A model generated the notes under the pieces. It was not told where the DNA came from. It did not search any database and saw only the letters and a program-made list of their open reading frames with translations. This document shows positions 33,500 through 40,296 of a stretch of DNA of 52,256 nt, piece by piece. Both the position numbers and the translations under genes were made by a program. The first letter of the stretch is position 1, and the number at the start of each line of letters is the position of its first letter. The stretch spans positions 1-52,256 of the forward strand of contig CAJXKJ010000019.1 in the NCBI GenBank assembly GCA_913055605.1, in the 5' to 3' direction. Source of the stretch: an uncultured Euryhalocaulis sp. (GTDB lineage Bacteria > Pseudomonadota > Alphaproteobacteria > Caulobacterales > Maricaulaceae).

Positions 33500-35050
33500 T
33501 TACCCCGCGTCCCGCGCCGCATCGACCTCGAGGTCGTGCTCGCGCACTTTCCGGTAGAGGGTGGACCGGCCGATGCCGAGGCGGCGCGCCACTTCGGCCA
33601 TGCGTCCGGCATAGGTCTCGATCGCATACTGGATCAGGTCGCGCTCGATCTGCTCCAGCGGGCGCAGATGCCCGTTCTCGTCCACGATGGCGACGGGCGA
33701 CAGCTCGCCCATCGGCGCGCCCGCCTCGGCGGCGATCTCCGCCGCCTCGACGGAATTTGCAGCCGGCCCCGCGGGCTCGGCGGCCGGGGCCGCGGCGGGC
33801 TTCGCCCCGGCGCTCTCCCCGATGCGCACCGCGCGCGCTTCGGGCGAGGGCTCGCGCATCACCGACGGCGTCATGCCGGACAGCTGCGGGAAGTCCTCCG
33901 GCGTCAGCTCGTCGCCCTCGCACAGGATCACCGCGCGGAACACCGCGTTTTCCAGCTGGCGCACATTGCCCGGCCAGTCCTGCGACATCAGCAGGTCGAT
34001 CGTCTCGCGGCTCGCGCCCTGCACCTTGCGCCCTTCCTGGGCGTTGAAGCGCTCGATGAAATGCACCGTCATCGCCGGGATGTCTTCCATCCGCTGGCGC
34101 AGCGGCGGCGCCTCGATCGGGAACACGTTCAGGCGATAGAACAGGTCTTCGCGGAACGCGCCTTCGGCCACCTGTTCGGCCATGTCGCGGTTGGTGGCGC
34201 TGATGATGCGTACGTCCACCTTGACCGGCTTCTTGGACCCGACGGGATCGACCTCGCCCTCCTGCAGCACGCGCAGCAGCTTCACCTGCGCATCCAGGGG
34301 CAGCTCGCCCACCTCGTCCAGGAACAGCGTGCCGCCGTCGGCTTCCTTGAACTTGCCGTCATGCTTGCGGTCGGCGCCGGTAAAGGCGCCCTTCTCGTGA
34401 CCGAACAGGATCGACTCGATCAGGTTTTCCGGAATGGCGCCGCAGTTCACCGTCACGAACGGCTTGCCGGCGCGGTCGCTCTCGCCCTGGATGGCCCGCG
34501 CGATCAGCTCCTTGCCGACGCCGCTTTCGCCGGTGATCAGGATCGGAATGTTCGACGCCGCGGCCCGCTGACCCAGGCGCACCACCTGCTGCATCGCCGG
34601 GGCGCTGGCGACCATCTGGTCGAACCCGGTCTCGCCGGACCGTTCGGTCTTCAGGCGCGTGACCTCGGTGTGCAGTTCGGAAATCTTCAGCGCGTTGCGC
34701 AGGCCCGCCGCGATCCGCTCGGGCGCCGCCGGCTTCACGAAGAAGTCCACCGCGCCGGCCTGCATCGCCTTCACCGCGACGTCGATGCCGGCCTGCGCCG
34801 TCAGCACGATCACCGGCAGGTCCGGCTTGCGCTTGGACAGGATCTCCAGCGTCTCCATGCCGGACAGGCCCGGCATGATCAGGTCCAGCATGATGACAGA
34901 GATTCCGCGCGGATTGCCGCCGTCGACCATGTCCAGCGCCGCCTGGCCGCCATCGGCCTGTTCGGTGCGGAAGCCCTGTTTCTCCACCACCGCCTGCATC
35001 AGGCGGCGTTGCGCCGGATCGTCATCCACGATGAGGACTGTCTTCGCCAT
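33500..35050 (-). CDS. NtrC-type sigma-54-dependent response regulator (TacA-like)
   Basis: A 516-residue transcription activator. The receiver domain (1-120) has the acidic pair D9/D10, phosphoacceptor Asp56 (IMLDLIMPG) and Lys105. The AAA+ domain (about 145-375) has Walker A GESGVGKE (173-180), the sigma-54-contacting GAFTGA (220-225), and Walker B LFLDEV (about 241-246). A long Ala/Pro/Glu linker follows, then a Fis-type helix-turn-helix (MAEVARRLGIGRSTLYRKV). The layout and N-terminus recall Caulobacter TacA, but FlbD and NtrX relatives are close. The partner kinase is not in the window. Confidence 0.9.
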   Translation of the reverse strand: MAKTVLIVDDDPAQRRLMQAVVEKQGFRTEQADGGQAALDMVDGGNPRGISVIMLDLIMPGLSGMETLEILSKRKPDLPVIVLTAQAGIDVAVKAMQAGAVDFFVKPAAPERIAAGLRNALKISELHTEVTRLKTERSGETGFDQMVASAPAMQQVVRLGQRAAASNIPILITGESGVGKELIARAIQGESDRAGKPFVTVNCGAIPENLIESILFGHEKGAFTGADRKHDGKFKEADGGTLFLDEVGELPLDAQVKLLRVLQEGEVDPVGSKKPVKVDVRIISATNRDMAEQVAEGAFREDLFYRLNVFPIEAPPLRQRMEDIPAMTVHFIERFNAQEGRKVQGASRETIDLLMSQDWPGNVRQLENAVFRAVILCEGDELTPEDFPQLSGMTPSVMREPSPEARAVRIGESAGAKPAAAPAAEPAGPAANSVEAAEIAAEAGAPMGELSPVAIVDENGHLRPLEQIERDLIQYAIETYAGRMAEVARRLGIGRSTLYRKVREHDLEVDAARDAG

Positions 35051-35210
35051 TACCCTGTCGCCTTTCCGGGTCGCGCCCGTCTTTGTTGGCGCCGTTATGG
35101 GACAGCGGCGGTGAATTTCCGGTTGAGCGTTGTGGTGAACGACCTCTGAATCGGCCCGGGTCCGGCCCGTGCGATTGATTTTGCGCAATCCAGCGCCTAC
35201 CGCAGTCGCG

Positions 35211-36146
35211 ATGACGCAATCCTCTTCAAAGCCGCCCCGGCGCCTCGCGCCGCTGGCCGGCGAAAAGCCGCCCGCCCCGCAATGGTTCGAAGACGCCCTC
35301 GCCGCCCCGCGCAGCGAGGGGAGCGTGGAAATCGAGGGCGCGGAGATTTCCTTCCGCCGCTGGGGCGATCCCGGAAAGCCCGGCCTGCTCTTCGTGCACG
35401 GGGGCCTCGCGCACAAATCCTGGTGGGATTTCGCCGCGCCCTTCTTCACCCGCACCCACAGCGTCGCGGCCTTCGACCTGTCCGGCATGGGCGATTCCGG
35501 CTGGCGCGACGCCTACCGGATGAGCCTCTACGCCGATGAGGCCGTCGGCGTCGCCGAGGCCGCGGGCCTCACGCAGGCGGACGGGAAATTCGCCATCGTC
35601 GGCCATTCCTTCGGCGGCTGGGTCAGCCTCGCCACGGCCCGCGATCACGGCGGCCGCCTGTCGCGCGCCATGGTGCTGGATTCCCCGATCCGTCCGCCCG
35701 ACGCCCCGCGCGGCGCCACCCCGCCGTCCAGCGCCCCGCGCTTCTACGCCTCGCAGGCCGACGCCATCGGCCGCTTCCGCCTGGTCCCCGACCAGGACAG
35801 CGGCGAGCTTTTCCTGCTCGACCATATCGCCCGCAACGGGCTGAAGACGGTGACGGATTCGGAGGGCAAGGAGGTCTGGACCTGGAAGTTCGATACCGAG
35901 CTCTGGGCCAAGATGTCCTATGACGGCGGCCACCCCAGCACCTTCCTGCCGGACATCTCCGCCCCGCTCGCCTTCCTGCGCGGCGCCCATTCGGCGCTCG
36001 TGACCGACGATGTCTGGGACTACATGAAAACCATCGTTCCGGCCGGCACCCCGACCGTCTCAATCCCCGCCGCCTACCACCATCTGATGATGGACCAGCC
36101 CATCGCCATCATCACGGCGCTGCGCACCATCCTCGCCGGAGAATAA
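35211..36146 (+). CDS. Alpha/beta hydrolase, cytoplasmic
   Basis: A 311-residue alpha/beta hydrolase without a signal peptide. Fold markers are LLFVHGGLAHKSWWDF, nucleophile Ser133 in IVGHSFGGWVSL, PLAFLRGAHSALVTDD near the acid position, and AAYHHLMMDQP holding the catalytic His. The substrate is unknown. The gene is divergent from the sigma-54 regulator across 160 bases and converges on the DedA-like gene with repeat copy B between them. ATG 35211 was chosen over the GTG at 35169 because conservation normally begins near RLAPL. Confidence 0.88.
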   Translation: MTQSSSKPPRRLAPLAGEKPPAPQWFEDALAAPRSEGSVEIEGAEISFRRWGDPGKPGLLFVHGGLAHKSWWDFAAPFFTRTHSVAAFDLSGMGDSGWRDAYRMSLYADEAVGVAEAAGLTQADGKFAIVGHSFGGWVSLATARDHGGRLSRAMVLDSPIRPPDAPRGATPPSSAPRFYASQADAIGRFRLVPDQDSGELFLLDHIARNGLKTVTDSEGKEVWTWKFDTELWAKMSYDGGHPSTFLPDISAPLAFLRGAHSALVTDDVWDYMKTIVPAGTPTVSIPAAYHHLMMDQPIAIITALRTILAGE

Positions 36147-36151
36147 CGCAT

Positions 36152-36222
36152 CCCCTCTCCCCTCGTGGGAGAGGGGCAATCGGCGCCCGGCGAAGCCGGC
36201 TGCGCCGATGGGGTGAGGGGGC
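36152..36222 (+). repeat. Palindromic dispersed repeat, copy B (long form)
   Basis: Hairpin 1: CCCCTCTCCC (36152-36161) / GGGAGAGGGG (36167-36176). Hairpin 2: ATCGGCGC (36179-36186) / GCGCCGAT (36202-36209) enclosing CCGGC / GCCGG with a GAA loop. The GGGGTGAGGGGGC tail ends at 36222. The copy lies between convergent stops of the hydrolase and the DedA-like gene, as expected of REP-type elements. Confidence 0.85.
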
Positions 36223-36245
36223 GTTCGGCTCGCGCCGCCCGCGCC

Positions 36246-36827
36246 TCAGTGCAGCAGCTTCACCGCCGCCACGCCGCCGACCAGCAGCAGCACGAACAGT
36301 ACGAACATCAGGCCCAGCCGCTTCTCGATGAACGCCCGGATCGGCGGCCCGAAGAAATACAGCAGCCCCGCCACGACGAAGAAGCGCAGGCCGCGCGCCA
36401 GCACGCTCGCCACCATGAAGATGGGCAGCGACAGGCCCGTCGCACCGCTGGCGATGGTGATGACCTTGTAGGGGAAGGGCGTGACGCCCGCGATGAACAC
36501 GATCCACGCGCCCCATTCATTATAGCGCGCGGCGAAATCGTCGAATTTCTCGGCATAGCCGTAGAACGCCAGGATCGGCTCGGCGATCACCTCGAACAGG
36601 AACGCCCCGATCACCCAGCCCAGCAGCCCGCCCAGCACCGACGCCACCGTGCAGATCGCGGCGTAGAACCACGCCTTCTTCCGGTCCGACAGCACCATCG
36701 GGATCAGCAAGAGGTCGGGCGGCAGCGGGAACACGCTGCTCTCGATGAAGCTCACGACCGCCAGCGCCCAGGCGGCGCCGCGATGCGCGGCAAGCCGCAT
36801 GGTCCAGTTATAGAGCGGGCGGATCAT
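36246..36827 (-). CDS. DedA/YqaA-family membrane protein (VTT domain)
   Basis: A 193-residue membrane protein with about five helices. YqaA/DedA signatures are present: SFIESSVFPLPPDLLLIPMVL (including the E-x-x-x-P-x-P-x-x motif) and WIVFIAGVTPFPYKVITIASGATGLSLPIFMVASVLARGLRFF. These proteins act in lipid or membrane homeostasis, possibly as lipid scramblases or flippases; the precise substrate here is not known. It is convergent with the hydrolase at 35211-36146 and lies close to the DUF1272-Trm112 pair on the same strand. Confidence 0.92.
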   Translation of the reverse strand: MIRPLYNWTMRLAAHRGAAWALAVVSFIESSVFPLPPDLLLIPMVLSDRKKAWFYAAICTVASVLGGLLGWVIGAFLFEVIAEPILAFYGYAEKFDDFAARYNEWGAWIVFIAGVTPFPYKVITIASGATGLSLPIFMVASVLARGLRFFVVAGLLYFFGPPIRAFIEKRLGLMFVLFVLLLVGGVAAVKLLH

Positions 36828-36846
36828 GGGGACGGGTCCGTGAGAG

Positions 36847-37089
36847 TCAGGCGGCGCAGCCGGCGGGTTTGAACACGCGCGCGGCCGACGGCGGATTGGC
36901 GGCCAGTTTCGCGGCGGGGCGGATCGGGCGCGGGACGAACCCGCCGCCGCAATTGGGGCAGACGCCCTTCAGGCGCTCCTCCACGCAGGCCGCGCAGAAC
37001 GTGCATTCGAACGAACAGATCATCGCGTCCGGCGCGTCCGGCGGCAGGTCCCGGTCGCAGCATTCGCAATTGGGACGCAGCTCCAGCAT
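36847..37089 (-). CDS. DUF1272 zinc-ribbon protein
   Basis: An 80-residue protein with a dense cysteine pattern: LRPNCECCDRDLP near the N-terminus and CSFECTFCAACVEERLKGVCPNCGG in the middle. This is the DUF1272 signature, probably two zinc sites. The C-terminus is variable and ends FKPAGCAA. Function unknown. Its start overlaps the Trm112 stop (TGATG), so the two zinc-type proteins are coupled. Confidence 0.92.
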   Translation of the reverse strand: MLELRPNCECCDRDLPPDAPDAMICSFECTFCAACVEERLKGVCPNCGGGFVPRPIRPAAKLAANPPSAARVFKPAGCAA

Positions 37090-37313
37090 CAGTCGCCGTC
37101 CAGCGCCCGCGCCTCGTCGGCCAGCATGACCGGCACCCCGTCGCGGATCGGATAGGCCAGCTTCGCCTTCTTGGAGATCAGCTCCTGCGCCTCGCGGTCA
37201 TAGACCAGCGGCCCGCGCGTGACCGGACAGACCAGGATTTCCAGAAGCCGCGGATCGACCTCGCCCGAAGACGCTGCCGCCTCGTCCGCCTTGGCTGAAC
37301 TTTCGTCGCTCAT
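37089..37313 (-). CDS. Trm112-family protein
   Basis: A 74-residue protein. After a 25-residue acidic/Ala-Ser leader, it has the family core [45 protein letters not shown]. Bacterial Trm112-like (YcaR-type) proteins partner methyltransferases or serve in lipid A/nucleotide metabolism loci. Only one Cys of the zinc ribbon remains (LVCPVT), so metal binding is doubtful here. The ATG at 37311-37313 lacks a good ribosome site; a TTG six codons upstream is possible. Confidence 0.88.
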   Translation of the reverse strand: MSDESSAKADEAAASSGEVDPRLLEILVCPVTRGPLVYDREAQELISKKAKLAYPIRDGVPVMLADEARALDGD

Positions 37314-37441
37314 AGCGACGTTCTGGCACAATCGCGCCGGAACGGGAACGCGCCGAATGGCGCAAATTGGAGAGCGGCATACGGTCTAGCGTACTGGCAA
37401 GCGGCTCCCCATTTCCACGGAGCATCAATTAGGGGCGCGTT

Positions 37442-37678
37442 ATGAACAGAGCAGACGACGAGATACGAGGCTGGCATCTAACGGTCGAGAATAGGGCGGA
37501 AATTTGGGAGCTCACAGTGGCAATAGCTGACCTGGAAACGGCGAAGCAGCTCGCCGTAAAAGAGGTGGGGGGCGGCTTGGTCATCCGTTACCAAGAAGCG
37601 TCAGAGCAAGAGATCACTGACTGCGGGCTAAAGCCTGGCGATATCGTCAAGTGCAAGGACGTGTCGCCCAAAAGGTAG
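37442..37678 (+). CDS. Orphan small protein in an AT-richer patch
   Basis: A 78-residue protein beginning MNRADDEIRGWHLTVENR. It is acidic to neutral, without signal or membrane segment, and has a predicted beta/alpha pattern (WELTVAIADLETAKQLAVKEVGGGLVIRYQEA) ending in CGLKPGDIVKCKD. The DNA here is about 53% GC in a sampled line, well below its surroundings, and the surrounding spacer is also AT-rich, so it may be acquired. No family was recognised and coding status is only probable. Confidence 0.5.
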   Translation: MNRADDEIRGWHLTVENRAEIWELTVAIADLETAKQLAVKEVGGGLVIRYQEASEQEITDCGLKPGDIVKCKDVSPKR

Positions 37679-37743
37679 CTCATCCGCCCTTGGGATAGGG
37701 GCGGAAAATTGAAGCAGCTACACCTACATAGTATGAAAAAATC

Positions 37744-38406
37744 CTACTGCACCGCGCCCGGGTCGGCGTCGCCGGCCGCCGCCATGCGCATCAGCGTGAT
37801 CAGCACTTCCAGCCGCTCCTGCACCGTGCCGGCCTCCAGCAGGGCCTGTTTCTCGCTCGGCGCGAAGGGGCAGCCGATGGCCAGCTGGTTCACCAGCGGC
37901 TCCAGCGGCGCGGCCTTGATGGAGTCCCAGTCGGCGGCCAGGTCCCGCGCGCTGAAGAATTCCTTCAGCACCGCCTCGAACCCCTCGCGGTCGAACGGCG
38001 CGTCGGTCGGCGGGTCCAGGTCGGCGGCATAGGGCGCCCAGTCCGGCCGCACCCGGCGGAAGGAGGAATCGGTGGACAGCTCCTCGGCGATCCGGAACCG
38101 CGCGATCCCGGCCAGCGAGATCAGATAGCGCCCGTCTCCGGTCTCGCTGAAGCTGACGATCTTCCCGGCGCAGCCGACCTCGGCCAGTTCGGGCGATGGC
38201 TCGTCCATCTCGCCATGGGCGGTCTGCGCCATGCCGATCAGGCGCGACTTCGTGGCCAGCGCGGAGTCGACCATGGCCAGATAGCGCGGCTCGAAAATGT
38301 TCAGCGGCAGCTGCGCGCGCGGCAGCACCAGCGCGCCGTCCAGCGGAAAGACCGGGATCGAATCCGGCAGGTCGGTCAGGGCGCGGAAGCCGAAATCGGC
38401 CGCCAT
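37744..38406 (-). CDS. LON peptidase N-terminal (substrate-binding) domain protein
   Basis: A 220-residue stand-alone LON substrate-binding domain without the AAA+ or peptidase parts. Markers are LPDSIPVFPLDGALVLPRAQLPLNIFEPRYLAMVDSAL at 13-50, then GCAGKIVSFSETGDGRYLISLAGIARFRI. Such proteins are common in alphaproteobacteria beside a thioredoxin-TPR co-chaperone gene, as here; the role is presumably substrate recognition or chaperoning. The ATG at 38404-38406 has AAGGAG upstream. It follows the thioredoxin gene by 10 bases, in the same operon. Confidence 0.93.
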   Translation of the reverse strand: MAADFGFRALTDLPDSIPVFPLDGALVLPRAQLPLNIFEPRYLAMVDSALATKSRLIGMAQTAHGEMDEPSPELAEVGCAGKIVSFSETGDGRYLISLAGIARFRIAEELSTDSSFRRVRPDWAPYAADLDPPTDAPFDREGFEAVLKEFFSARDLAADWDSIKAAPLEPLVNQLAIGCPFAPSEKQALLEAGTVQERLEVLITLMRMAAAGDADPGAVQ

Positions 38407-38416
38407 CGGGGCTCCT

Positions 38417-39376
38417 TTACGCGAACAGGATGGAGGACAAACGCTTGCGGCCGGCTTTGGTCGCATCGGACGCCGGGCCCGCCGCCTCGAACAGGCTCAA
38501 GAGCTCGGCCTTCGCCGCGCCCTCGTTCCACTCGCGGTCTTTCTCGACGGAGGTCAGCAGATGCTCCATCGCCTCGCCGAACCGCCCGCGGGCGCTCAGC
38601 GCCTTGGCCAGGTCCAGCCGCTTCTGGTGGTCGTCCGGCGCGGCCTCGACGGCCTGTTTCAGGCCCTCGACCTCGCTCGGGTCGGTGTCGGCCTCGGCGT
38701 ATTTCAGCGCGGTCATCGCCGCCTGGATCGCCGGGTCGGATTTCATCTCCTCGGGGATCGATTCCAGCAAATTCTTCGCCTCGCCGGGCTCGCCCGCCGC
38801 CAGGTAACAGCGCGCCAGCCCCGCCACCGCCGCCGCATTGTCCGGGTCGATCTGCAGCGCCTGGGCGTAGAATTGCGCCGCCCCGCGCGGATCGTCCTCG
38901 CCCAGCGCCCGGTCGCCCTCGGCGACGGCCGCAGCGGCGTCCTCCGCGCCCGTGTCGCCGGTCAGCCGGTCGACGAATTGCTTGATCTGGCTCTCCGGCA
39001 CCGCGCCCTGGAATCCGTCCACGGGGCGGCCGTCCTTGATCGCGAACACCGCCGGGATGGACTGCACGCGCAATTGCTGCGCCACCCCCTGGTTCTCGTC
39101 GACATTGATCTTCACCAGGCGCACCGCGCCCCTGGCCTGCGTGACGGCTTTCTCCAGCGCCGGACCCAGCTGCTTGCACGGTCCGCACCAGGGCGCCCAG
39201 AAATCCACGATCACCGGCCGCGTGCGGCTTTCCTCAACCACGTCCTGCATGAAGGTCGCGTCGGAGCCGTCGATAATGTCGCCGCCCGCGCCGGGCGCCG
39301 CCGGGGCCGCCGCGCTGCTGCTGGCCGGCGCCTCGCCGCCAATCGCCTCGCCATCCGGGCCGATAATCACGCTCAT
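38417..39376 (-). CDS. Thioredoxin-TPR co-chaperone (CnoX/YbbN type)
   Basis: A 319-residue protein: a short disordered Ala-rich N-terminus, then a thioredoxin domain (about 34-140) with WCGPC (C64, C67) in VDFWAPWCGPCKQLGP. TPR-like helical repeats follow at about 145-300 (GDRALGEDDPRGAAQFYAQAL, NAAAVAGLARCYLAAGEPGEA). CnoX/YbbN proteins protect unfolded clients and hand them to GroEL or DnaK. Unlike E. coli CnoX (SxxC), this one keeps the redox-active CxxC, so it may also reduce disulfides. It shares an operon with the LON-domain gene. Confidence 0.92.
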   Translation of the reverse strand: MSVIIGPDGEAIGGEAPASSSAAAPAAPGAGGDIIDGSDATFMQDVVEESRTRPVIVDFWAPWCGPCKQLGPALEKAVTQARGAVRLVKINVDENQGVAQQLRVQSIPAVFAIKDGRPVDGFQGAVPESQIKQFVDRLTGDTGAEDAAAAVAEGDRALGEDDPRGAAQFYAQALQIDPDNAAAVAGLARCYLAAGEPGEAKNLLESIPEEMKSDPAIQAAMTALKYAEADTDPSEVEGLKQAVEAAPDDHQKRLDLAKALSARGRFGEAMEHLLTSVEKDREWNEGAAKAELLSLFEAAGPASDATKAGRKRLSSILFA

Positions 39377-39410
39377 ATCCGTCCTCGCCTGCACGCTGTC
39401 CTGACGTGCG

Positions 39411-39434
39411 CCCCACGTGGGGGCCTTCGCCCCC
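39411..39434. promoter_or_regulatory. Overlapping palindromes upstream of the CnoX-type gene
   Basis: CCCCACGTGGGG at 39411-39422 is a perfect 12-base palindrome. It overlaps a GGGGGC (39419-39424) / GCCCCC (39429-39434) hairpin. The pair lies about 35-58 bases upstream of the minus-strand start at 39376, a position suited to an operator or leader structure. Function unknown. Confidence 0.3.
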
Positions 39435-39502
39435 CAATACAAGCGCAAATTCGCCCCCGCGCCGACCCTCCGGCTGCGCGCGGAATTGCAGCAGGCCCGC
39501 GC

Positions 39503-39531
39503 TTGCTCCCCAACGCCGGCGCGGCTATATC
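39503..39531 (+). promoter_or_regulatory. Probable promoter of tRNA-Val
   Basis: TTGCTC (39503-39508), a 17-base spacer, then TATATC (39526-39531), ending 19 bases before the mature tRNA 5' end. Spacing and position fit a sigma-70 tRNA promoter with a short 5' leader. Confidence 0.5.
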
Positions 39532-39550
39532 GCCAATCCCTTCATGGTGC

Positions 39551-39625
39551 GGGCGTATAGCTCAGCGGGAGAGCACTACCTTGACATGGTAGGGGTCCCT
39601 GGTTCGATCCCAGGTACGCCCACCA
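39551..39625 (+). tRNA. tRNA-Val (anticodon GAC)
   Basis: Cloverleaf read by eye: acceptor GGGCGTA / TACGCCC, D-arm GCTC...GAGC, anticodon stem CTACC / GGTAG with loop TTGACAT (anticodon GAC, reading GUC/GUU), T-arm CCTGG TTCGATC CCAGG, discriminator A and an encoded CCA at 39623-39625. The 75-base length with CCA is normal. An AT-richer gene begins 20 bases downstream, a common place for integrated DNA. Confidence 0.95.
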
Positions 39626-39644
39626 CCATGAGCGGCCTTACAGC

Positions 39645-40232
39645 CTAAATTTCTAGATCGCCGCTCAATCGCTCCAGCAAGCGATTGAGATCGCTCGCAA
39701 CGTAATAGGCAAGCAAGGGCCGATCGATATTGAGCGCTGAAGCCAGCTCGGTCGCGATAAAACTCGCATTTTCAACGAGTTTTCCGAGCTCATCAGCCGT
39801 CAAACCCGCGCCCGAGAAAACCGCATCGTAGGAAAGGCGGTTAGTTCGGTGGGCGATGGCGCCATGCCTGATGCGAAGCACTTTTTTGATTAGCGCATCG
39901 CTGTGTTGGATTCGGTTCTCACATCGTTCGACCGTGGCAGGGGAGCGTGACTTTACTGCGCGAAAGACATCGGACAGGCGGACGGAACGCTCGTCTTTGT
40001 CAAAGAAGGCGGCCAACGCGAGTATCGCGAGTGAGCGGTGGCCGTCCTCATCCAGCCCAAAGAATGAGGGGAAGTCGTCCATCGCGTCTATGTAGCGGGG
40101 CCTAGTATCCGGGGACGTATAGACCCGCCACACCTCGTAATGACGCAACGCTCGTTCAGCTAGCCGACCCAGCGTGGTGGCCTGTTCCTCGAGGGACAGT
40201 CGTGCTTTCGCGCGACCTCCAATTTCCGTCAT
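39645..40232 (-). CDS. AbiU2-like HEPN-domain protein (tentative)
   Basis: A 195-residue, all-helical-looking soluble protein. It resembles AbiU2-type HEPN proteins: a HYEVWRVYTSPDTRPRYIDAM segment, the pattern LSDVFRAVKSRSP, and VLRIRHGAIAHRTNR with an R-x5-H pair (Arg122, His128) matching the HEPN RNase-type motif. A second ATG four codons upstream (40242-40244) is possible. The gene is AT-richer (about 50% GC in a sampled line) than its neighbours, stands alone directly downstream of tRNA-Val and on the opposite strand, and looks acquired. RNase activity or phage defence is inference from the family. Confidence 0.6.
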   Translation of the reverse strand: MTEIGGRAKARLSLEEQATTLGRLAERALRHYEVWRVYTSPDTRPRYIDAMDDFPSFFGLDEDGHRSLAILALAAFFDKDERSVRLSDVFRAVKSRSPATVERCENRIQHSDALIKKVLRIRHGAIAHRTNRLSYDAVFSGAGLTADELGKLVENASFIATELASALNIDRPLLAYYVASDLNRLLERLSGDLEI

Positions 40233-40296
40233 TGTCGGCCTCATTGCAGATCGGCCTTTTCAGTCTATCGTCCGCGCCGGTTTGGGAGGACCGCCT

